Of a stretch of 22,926 bases of DNA, positions 16,493-22,926 are shown piece after piece; the stretch's first letter is position 1; each line of letters begins with the position of its first letter. The notes under the pieces were generated by a model. The model had not been told where the DNA came from and did not search any database. It was given only the letters and a program-made list of their open reading frames with translations. The DNA comes from Chrysochromulina parva (Eukaryota; Haptophyta; Prymnesiales; Chrysochromulinaceae). Position numbers and translations under genes: made by a program. The DNA lies in the NCBI GenBank assembly GCA_002887195.1, contig PJAB01000625.1, forward strand, positions 1 through 22,926, given 5' to 3'.

Positions 16493-19296
16493 TCAAGCGA
16501 ACGCGGCCTTCATCTGCCAGATGCCCATCTGGCCAGCGTGGTAGTAATGGTTGTCGAAGATGGTTACCATACGCAGCGTCGTGTTGAGCGCGAGCTTGGG
16601 CGGCGCCTTGAGGCCCTCGTCGGTTCCCCACAGGCAGGGTGGCGAGAACAGGTATCCCTCCTCGTCGTACAGCTGCTCGCTCGCGCCATGTACCGGTACG
16701 CCCGCGCAGAGCAGCTCGTTGGTGTCCACATTCCACAGCTCCTGCATGCATGCAATCAGCGGCCATCAGTGGCCAATGCAACTAGCGGCCATCAGTGGCC
16801 ATCAACGGCGATTAGTGGCGATCAGTCATCTCTGCTCATGGTCATCAGTCATCAGTGGCCATCAGTGGCCATCAGTGGCCATCAGTCATACGCACCTGAC
16901 GGATGCAGTTGGGCGCGTGGCAGTGAGCGGCCGCCATCACCAGCTCGATGCCGCCAGGCCCCACCTTAGAGCGATCCATGCACTGCGACGACGTCATCGG
17001 GCACGAGTCCGCAAGCATCATGCCCGCGGCAAAGGTGGATTGGAACGACTGCTGGAACGTCGTGCTGCTCGCATTGGGCATCACGTCGAACTCGATGTGC
17101 GTGCAATGAAAGGAAGAGGGGCCTGTGATGCCGCTGTCGCAGCCGTTGGCCGACCACTCGACATGGTAGATAGGGCGCGTGGTGGGCTGCATGCACGTGG
17201 CAGCTCTCAGTGGCAATTTGTGGCAATCAGACGCAACCAGTGGCAATCAATGGCACTCAGTGGCAATTTGTGGCAATCCGACGCAATCAGTGCCACTCAG
17301 TGGCACTCAGTGGCAATTTGTGGCCATCAGACGCAAACCGTGGCAATCGCACCTGGAGCTCTGATGGCAATTAATGGCAATCAATGGCAATCAATGGCAA
17401 TCAATGGCAATCAATGGCAATCAATGGCAATCAATGGCAATCAATGGCAATCAATGGCAATCGCACCTGGAGCTCCTCGTAGTAGAATCGGAAGCGGAAG
17501 AAGGTGCGGTCGACGTACTCCGGCACAGCCTGCTCAGCATCGAGGAGGAAGGTGCCGTGGCGGCAGCATGCGAGGCCTCCGACGTACGTACTCACCTGGC
17601 AGGTCGGGTTGTTGGTCAAGAGGAGGTCACTCAGAGGCTCCCCGACGCAGTTCGCGTTCAGGTGGTAGCCGTCGATGGTTCCTTCGGCTCCCGCGCAGAG
17701 GCAGCTTGGGTGTGCGGGCGAAGTTGGTACGAGCCGAAGCGTGGCGGTGTTGCGCTGCTTGTGCTGCTGGAAGTTGGGCGTGCTCCCCACAGCGTTGATG
17801 AACGGGATCGTCGCGCTCGCGAGAGAGAAGCTGTAATAGTCCGGGGATGCGCCGCGAAGCTCGCGCTGGAGAAGCACAGTCCTCACTCCAGAGCTCACCT
17901 GCAATCAGACGCCACAAGTGGTCATCCGACGCACTCAGTGGCAGTCCGAGCTGCTAATGAGCTTGATGACCGACGCACTCAGTGGCAGTCCGAGGCAATC
18001 ACAGAGGCCATCCGAGGTAATCAATGTCCTCACTCCCGAGCTCACCGAGCTGCTAATGAGCTTGATGGAGGGGGGCAGGGCAGTCCCAGGCGCATGGTCG
18101 GCGAGCTTGCGCTCAGAGACGGTGCCCGATATGTGAGGCTCGGAGTCCGTCGCCTCTACTATGATCGCGTACGGCTCGTCTTGCATGGCCGACGCGTTGA
18201 ACCCGACGCCAAACCACACCGCCGAAGGGCCGGCCAATGTGATCGTCACCAAAGCTGCGATGGCGTCGACCTCGACGCGCATGTCCACGAGGTCCTTGGT
18301 GTGGCCCGCGGCGCTCGTCACAGCGCCGCCGCCGCGGCCGCTGCAAGGCACCGTTGACTTCAGATTCTGATTCCAAGTCACCGCGAGGTCGTCGCTGCCC
18401 TCCGCCACGCGCGCAACCGTGCATCCAGGCGACAGCTCCGCAGACGAGACGCTGACATTCTTGGTGAGGGTCGCCTCGCCAAAAGCCTGGGCTGCGCCGG
18501 CAAAGCAATCGGCCGCGGCATAGGGCAGCTTGGCGCACGAGCCGCCGAGCTGCGAGCTCAAGCTGCCGAGCTGCTTCGAGATGCGCGAGGTGCAAGGGCA
18601 TTCAAAGAGTGGATTCCACTTGGTAGCAGGTGGCGCGTGCTCCCGGGAGAATTGGGGCAGGGGGCCGCCGGGGATGCCCGAGCCGTTGAAGTTGGTGTTG
18701 ATCTGCATCGCGACCATCGAGAAGTTCGCCGGCGAGTAGATGAGCTGGCCGAACCCTGCCGAGGTGCCGTGGTACATCTGGCGGTGCTCGTTCCCGTTGC
18801 CGTGCACAAAGTTCTCGACGAGTTTGGCGTCGGGTGGGGGGGTAGCCCCGGGCTTGACACGAAACAGAATGGACTTGCCATGCCCGTGGTTTGGGCCTGT
18901 GGGCTGGCCGAATTCATCCCGATCCATCTCAGCATACGACGACACGAGCGCCGGCCCATAGTGGTGATTATAGCTCTCAAAAACGGGCACCGACTCCTCC
19001 ACGCCCGTCTTGTTGTTCATGCGCTTAACGTCTACCTCGAACCCAGAGATGACGATATTCTTGTCCTTGAACTTGGCGACAATGTCCGCGGGCAGCGGCA
19101 CGTCCGGCAGCGAGGTCCAGAATACTTCGGAGTATCGCGTTTCCATCTCGGCCGTCCTGACCTCGAAGAATGAGCCGCGGAACGACCACTGCTTGCTTTC
19201 GTAGCCGGGAAGGGCGTTGCCGATTCGGTAGCCGCCAGGGATGGGGTTCATCTGGCCAACGCCAAGGGCGGCCGTGACAGACGCGAGCATGGCCAT
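16493..19296 (-). CDS. Secreted SURNod19-like protein with inserted DOMON domain, four exons
   Basis: Exons 19296-18046, 17898-17467, 17186-16896 and 16741-16493 all join in phase 0 and give 740 residues. A short signal peptide (MAMLASVTAALGVGQ) opens the protein. SURNod19-type landmarks occur in order: a HHY motif in ESYNHHYG (about 107-113, compare plant ETYLHHW), FECPCTSR (231-238), CLCAGAEG, GGLACCRHGTFLLD, AAAHCHAPNCIRQELW and CAGVPVHG, then DNHYYHAGQMGIW near the end. Between FECPCTSR and CLCAGAEG lies an insert of about 250 residues whose core (about 335-500) looks like a DOMON domain: AVWFGVGFNASAM, a GTVSERKLADH strand, and VRTVLLQRELRGASPDYYSFSL. DOMON domains bind haem or sugars in secreted redox proteins. 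SURNod19 proteins are stress or nodulation induced in plants, with unknown activity. Introns are unusual; see separate entries. Confidence 0.85.
16742..16895 (-). other. SURNod19/DOMON gene intron 3 (154 bp) made of TGATGGCCAC decamers
   Basis: The donor is GTGCGT and the acceptor ATGCATGCAG; splicing joins NCIRQ to ELWNVDTNE. On the sense (minus) strand the interior is mostly TGATGGCCAC units: four near-perfect copies right after the donor (16851-16890), then degenerate ones with TGATGACC, TGATCGCC and CTAATCGCC. The unit carries CTGAT or CTAAT, which match a CTRAY branch-point consensus. No copy of the flanking exons was noticed in this intron. Confidence 0.88.
17207..17350. repeat. Higher-order 50-bp repeat of five decamers
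   Basis: A 30-base block begins at 17207, 17257 and 17307 with only one substitution in each of the later copies; the period is exactly 50 bp, or five decamers. The whole tract keeps 10-base register from 17211 to 17350. The variant decamers TTTG and ACGC recur at fixed positions, so the 50-bp block was the unit of amplification. Confidence 0.93.
17365..17464. repeat. Ten tandem 10-bp repeats, plus strand TGGCAATCAA
   Basis: Copies from 17365 follow in exact 10-base register to 17464. The first differs (TTAA) and the last ends CGC; the eight between are identical. Sense reading in the host gene is TTGATTGCCA. Near-identity suggests recent expansion. Confidence 0.97.
17899..18045 (-). other. 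SURNod19/DOMON gene intron 1 (147 bp), patchwork of exon copies and repeats
   Basis: The donor is GTGAGC and the acceptor ATTGCAG; splicing joins KLISSS to VSSGVRTVLLQ in phase 0. Bases 18026-18046 (donor side) repeat 17879-17899 (acceptor side) with one mismatch in 21, so the intron opens with a copy of the next exon. Bases 17946-17967 copy 18045-18066, the end of exon 1, essentially exactly. A 25-base block at 17926-17950 is repeated exactly at 17970-17994, on both sides of that exon copy. Remaining sequence is degenerate CTGATTGCC units. Confidence 0.9.
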
Positions 19297-19467
19297 GCGA
19301 GCGTGTGACGAAACTTGGGAAATAACGCGTGAATTTTCGGAGAAGTGTCACACGCAATACCGTGTACAAGTACCCGGTAGTAGAAAAAGGCTTCGCTTCA
19401 CGAGGAAGGGCACAGCTCTTCGGATGCAGCACCACGAGCAGAGGGATCCACAGGGGTCAGCAGAGGG
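19297..19467. promoter_or_regulatory. Shared divergent promoter region with a 9-bp inverted repeat
   Basis: This 171-bp gap lies between the ATGs of the SURNod19/DOMON gene and the glycosidase-like gene. GCGTGTGAC at 19301-19309 has an exact inverted partner, GTCACACGC, at 19347-19355, separated by 37 bases. The pair could serve both genes as a regulator site. No TATA box was recognised. Confidence 0.4.
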
Positions 19468-22400
19468 ATGCTGCTCCCCTTGCTCGCGGGCCTTCTCCGC
19501 CTCGCCACGGCGCAGACGGTTCAGGTGACCATCGGCGTCCTCACCGACAACACGGGCTGTCCATCCGGCTGCTCGACGGCTTCTACCGTCGTCGGCGCGC
19601 AGGTGGCTGCAGCCTCTTTCCAGCCAGCTGTTAGCTCGTACACGGGTGGCTCCAGCTGCAGCGGCGGCATCAACATCTGCTCGTGCGATTGGCCCGGAAC
19701 GTGGGTGAACGGTGCCCCAAAGTACCCGAGCGCCTCCAATTCGATGCAGCAGGGCGGGCAGCAGATCACCGTCTACTTCACCGCGACAGGGGCGTGCTCC
19801 GACTCGCCAAACGCGGCATCGTGGGGCTACAGCGCATGCACCACAGCCGACGTGACCAACCGCCTCCTGAAGAACACGGCGGATCCGACGCGCTGCCGCG
19901 AGGCCTGCCGCACCGCGGGCAGCTTCGGCTTGGGCGGCTGCAACTTTGCATTCTTTGGCTATTGGTCGGGCTTCTGTCACCTGTTCTCGTGGGACGTGTC
20001 ATACATCGCGGGAGGTGGCTCGTGCCCGCGCGCGAGTCATTGGGTGGGCTCACAGACGGGCAGCGGGATGCAGGGGGGCATCACCTTCGTCAAGAACGTA
20101 CCCATGCCGCCGCCCACGCCACCGCCTCCCTCGCCGCCGCCCCCGATGCCCCCCCAGGAGTTCACGATGAGCATCCTTACCAGTGCGACGGGCTGCGCTG
20201 CGGGCTGTACCCCGACTGGCCGCGTCGCGAGCACAGTAGACGGCTTCCCGGCGTACAACGGCGGTGCGACCTGCGGCCCCAACGGTGTAAACGTCTGTAT
20301 GTGCGACTGGCCCGGCTCGCACACGGGAGCGGGCACGCACGTCACCGTCTACTTTCTTCCCAGCGGCGCGCAGGCGAGCACGGGTGGCTCGGGCGTCCTT
20401 CGGGGTGAAACGCCGCGAGCGGGGACGCCGAATCCGTGGCTGTGCCGCGAGGCATGCCGCACGTCTGCCACGTGTTCCTACGCCTTCTTTGGGTACTGGA
20501 ACGGAGTGTGCCACCTGATGTCCTACTCATACTCGTATAGCCAGCCGTTTGGTACGTGTCCGCGCATGTCAATGTGGGTGGGCAACGGCAACTGGATGGG
20601 CGGCGTGACGTGGGCGAAGCAGGTGCCCGCTCCGCCGCCGCCGCCGCCGTCGCCGCCGGCGCCGCCGCCATTGTGGCCGCCGCACACTCTGCTGGTCAAT
20701 CCGGGAGACGAGGTGTGGCCAACGGCCTGGTTTGGCAACTTTTCGTGCCATGGGCGTCACGATCAGCTTGCCCAAGCATCCACCTTCCATGGCTGCACGG
20801 CCATCGAGGCGGCGCAGACGTATGCCAATGTGGTCCCCGACCAGTGGCACGACACGCCGAACACGACGGTACGAGGCTACGATTGGGGCCTGCCGCCCGA
20901 CATGGCGCCGTCGCCTTTGGGACTAGTCGCGATGCAGCGCTGCTTTGGCTACGTGCCCATGCCACCCAAGACGTGGAACAGCCAGTGGCCCGATAGCGAC
21001 ATGCCCTTTGGCGGCCCGTCGGCCATGGCCCTCCCGCCCACGACCACGATGCCCTTCACTGTGACGCCTGTCTTCGCGATGTGGGCTATGTGGAAGCAGC
21101 TGGAGCCGGCCGAGGGGGTGTACAACTTCGCGCCAATCCATGCGAATGTCGCCGAGGCCGCGCGGCGCGGCTGGAAGGTGGAGCTGCGCATCCTGACTTC
21201 ACACATCCCGTCCGCACCGACCTACCTGGCGGGTCGGAACCTCACCACGCGCTACACTGAGAATTCTGAGGAGGGCGGCTCGTACGACCCCGCTCACCCG
21301 TACTTTCACTCACGGTACCTTGCGTTCCTTTCTGCGCTCCAAGCCACCCGCCTCTGCCAGAATGACACCGTCGTCGTGATGTACGCGGGCTACGCATCCT
21401 CTTCGTACGGCGATGAGTACATTGGGCCCAAGGGGCCGACGTACCCGATCTACGACCCGAACTACGATCCCGCGTCGTATGCCATCAACGGAACTCTGGT
21501 CTATCCTCACGTGCGTCAGCGCCTCGACGCTTGGAAGAATGTCTGCGCGGCTGTCGAGTCTAAAGTGCTCATGGGCGGCGAGTCGCGGTATGGGCTCTCC
21601 CTCGGCTTCGGCTTTCGCAACGGCTTCGTCGAGCATTACTGGTATCAGCTGCCGCACCTGTTCAGCAGCCAGTCGTTCGAGAGCTTCTGGGCGAACGAGT
21701 ACGTCATCTTCAACGAGACGGCGGGCGTCCATATGGGCGGTGGGATGCTGGGCGAAGAGAATGAAGAGTATGAGGGACAATGGTCGAGCGAATGGATGAC
21801 GCACTCGCCAGCAGAGCGCGGGGGCGCATGGAACGCTACGGCGCCCATCCTCAACGGCACCGCACGCTGGGGCTCGATCGCTTCGTTCCCTTACCGGTAC
21901 TTGATGAGCTCGATGCGCGTGCTCCAGATGCGCGTCAACTACCTCCTCGCCTCGGCCACCATTGTCAACCCCTCCATCTTTGCCTATGTGGCGCTCGAGC
22001 TCGGACGCACCGTCGCGGACGCGCCGGACGCCTTTTGCTTCCTCGCCTCGACGCATTTTGAGTGGCTAGAGCATCTGAGACGAGCGGGTGCGGTGGCAAA
22101 CATGGAGCGTTGGCTGTACCAGCGCGATCAGCCCCCCACTGTGATCGACGGCGTAGTCACCTTTCGCGACGCGCGCATCACGCAGACGCCTTCCGGCAAT
22201 TCGGTGCCCTTTTGGGGCACCGATGGCGTGGGTACCGCCGGCGGCGCGCCCTACGATTGGATCGCGCGAACGGCGCCGCGTGGAGTCATCGGGTTTACAC
22301 TCGACCGTGCCTTCGTCTTCTCCCCCCCGCGCCCGCTGCGGGGCGCTGTCGTCAAGGTGAGCTTCTTCGATGTCCTTGTCGGCTCAGTTCGCCTCACCCA

Positions 22401-22851
22401 GGCACACACCGCCGCCGCGGGTGGCGCGCCCACGCTCGTCGGCTTCCCGATCCGCACAGTGGGCGACGGTCAGCTCAAGACGGTCACATTTGTGGCCTCG
22501 CAGCTACCGGTACGGCCGTTGGGCTCGAATCGCTCCTTTGACTTCGAAGTGCGAGCGTTCGACCTATCGGGCCTTCCGCAGCCTCTGTGCGTCTCGATGG
22601 TGCGCGTCATCAAGCACGGTGCATCGGGTGACCCTCCGCCATCGCTTCCATCGCCGCCTTCCTCACCGCCTCGTCCGCCGCCGCCCTCGCCGCCACCTCC
22701 ATCTCCGCCGCCCTCGCCCTCGCCACCGCCGCCATCACCCTCGCCGCCACCTCCGTCTCCATCTCCTCCACCGCCTTCGACACCGCCGCCACTCCCGCCC
22801 GCGCCCGTAGGTGGATTTTCACCTCCAACTCCCAGACCGCCGCCGCCCTCG

Positions 22852-22899
<48 letters not shown>

Positions 22900-22926
22900 C
22901 CCTCCCCCCCCCCCCCCCCCCCCCCC
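19468..22926 (+). CDS. Large modular secreted protein: two Cys-rich repeats, glycosidase-like barrel, Ser-Pro tail (3' end beyond window)
   Basis: The frame is open from ATG 19468 (preceded by an in-frame TAG at 19381) to the edge, at least 1153 residues. It begins with a signal peptide (MLLPLLAGLLRLATAQ). Two homologous Cys-rich modules, about 17-211 and 232-388, share CDWPG (Cys73, Cys279), TVYF, LCREACR/RCREACR, AFFGYW.G.CHL and CPR.S.WVG. Each is followed by a Pro-rich hinge. Residues about 405-890 look like a (beta/alpha)8 glycoside hydrolase-like domain: WKQLEPAEGVYNF (near 545), RRGWKVELRILTSHIPSAPTYL, VVVMYAGYASSSYGDEYIGP (near 635) and GEENEEY (near 759), reminiscent of GH42/GH14-type or DUF4832-like barrels. 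A beta-rich domain follows, then Ser-Pro from about 1057 and poly-Pro. It is likely an extracellular or wall-associated carbohydrate-active protein (inference); the exact family is unsettled. No intron is needed. Confidence 0.83.
22852..22926. repeat. Poly-C tract (47 and at least 23 uninterrupted C)
   Basis: C runs of 47 (22852-22898) and 23 (22904-22926) are separated by GCCCT. In the frame of the upstream gene they encode poly-Pro. Runs this long are hard to sequence, so length and frame beyond 22852 are not reliable. Confidence 0.95.

Larger units (their letters stand above)
17187..17466 (-). other. SURNod19/DOMON gene intron 2 (280 bp), decamer satellite with duplicated donor
   Basis: The donor is GTGCGA and the acceptor TGCATGCAG; splicing joins YYEELQ to PTTRPIYHVEW in phase 0. 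The intron is two tracts of 10-bp units with sense consensus CTGATTGCCA or TTGATTGCCA. Between the tracts sits an exact 21-base copy of the exon 2 end plus donor: 17341-17361 equals 17455-17475. The second donor is preceded by ATCAG, so an 8-base potential micro-exon, AGCTCCAG, lies between two intron-like halves. Confidence 0.9.

Noticed and set aside
17207..17464. CRISPR-like regular repeats
   Set aside because: The units are contiguous 10-mers without unique spacers, inside an intron of a eukaryotic gene.
17374..18357. 327-codon plus-strand open frame across the SURNod19/DOMON introns
   Set aside because: It begins in a decamer repeat (MAINGNQWQS-type product) and runs antisense to conserved exons.

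Overview
This window looks like nuclear DNA of a GC-rich eukaryotic microbe, most likely a unicellular alga. A haptophyte would fit, but pelagophyte, dinoflagellate or green-algal origin cannot be excluded from the sequence alone. The evidence is spliceosomal GT-AG introns inside recognisable genes, a mitochondrial-type presequence on an AcnB-type aconitase, secreted proteins with very long Ser-Pro repeats, and gene families such as PLAC8, SURNod19-like/DOMON, FkbM and D-amino-acid oxidase. No rRNA, tRNA, CRISPR array or transposase was found.

Layout, left to right. 1-1964 (minus, runs off the left edge): an IPT/TIG-domain protein with a huge Ser-Pro tail; the same DNA reads as Gly-rich nonsense on the plus strand. 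2078-3529 (minus): AI-2E/PerM-type membrane protein. 3801-4760 (minus): FkbM methyltransferase, divergent from 4859-7882 (plus), a three-exon mitochondrial AcnB aconitase. 8707-9555 (plus): Lys/Gly/Ser-rich low-complexity protein. 10283-11560 (minus, two exons): coiled-coil protein, divergent from 11830-13161 (plus), a D-amino-acid oxidase. 13461-14948 (minus): secreted glycoprotein of unknown family, divergent from 15119-15958 (plus), a PLAC8 protein. 16493-19296 (minus, four exons): secreted SURNod19-like protein with an inserted DOMON domain, divergent from 19468-22926 (plus, runs off the right edge), a very large modular secreted protein with two Cys-rich repeats, a (beta/alpha)8-like glycosidase-like domain and a Ser-Pro/poly-Pro tail.

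The most unusual signal is in the introns. Five introns in two unrelated genes on opposite strands (aconitase introns 1 and 2; SURNod19/DOMON introns 1, 2 and 3) are built from degenerate ~10-bp units whose sense-strand form is about CTGATKGCCA. The unit always lies in the sense orientation of the host gene. Four of the five also carry near-exact 13-23 nt copies of the adjoining exon, either the last bases of the upstream exon or the first bases of the downstream one, so that AG|GT is duplicated at the splice junctions. This resembles introner-like intron gain or growth by local duplication. Each unit supplies a branch-point-like CTRAY and a TGA, and the 10-nt period puts stops in all three frames. 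I regard this as the candidate undescribed system. A related patch of flank duplication plus GATGACCA-type filler lies at the 3' end of the 8707-9555 gene.

The genes do not form an operon-like pathway. Their common themes are cell surface or secretion (IPT/Ser-Pro, secreted glycoprotein, SURNod19/DOMON, glycosidase-like) and compact divergent pairs with 98-270 bp between start codons.
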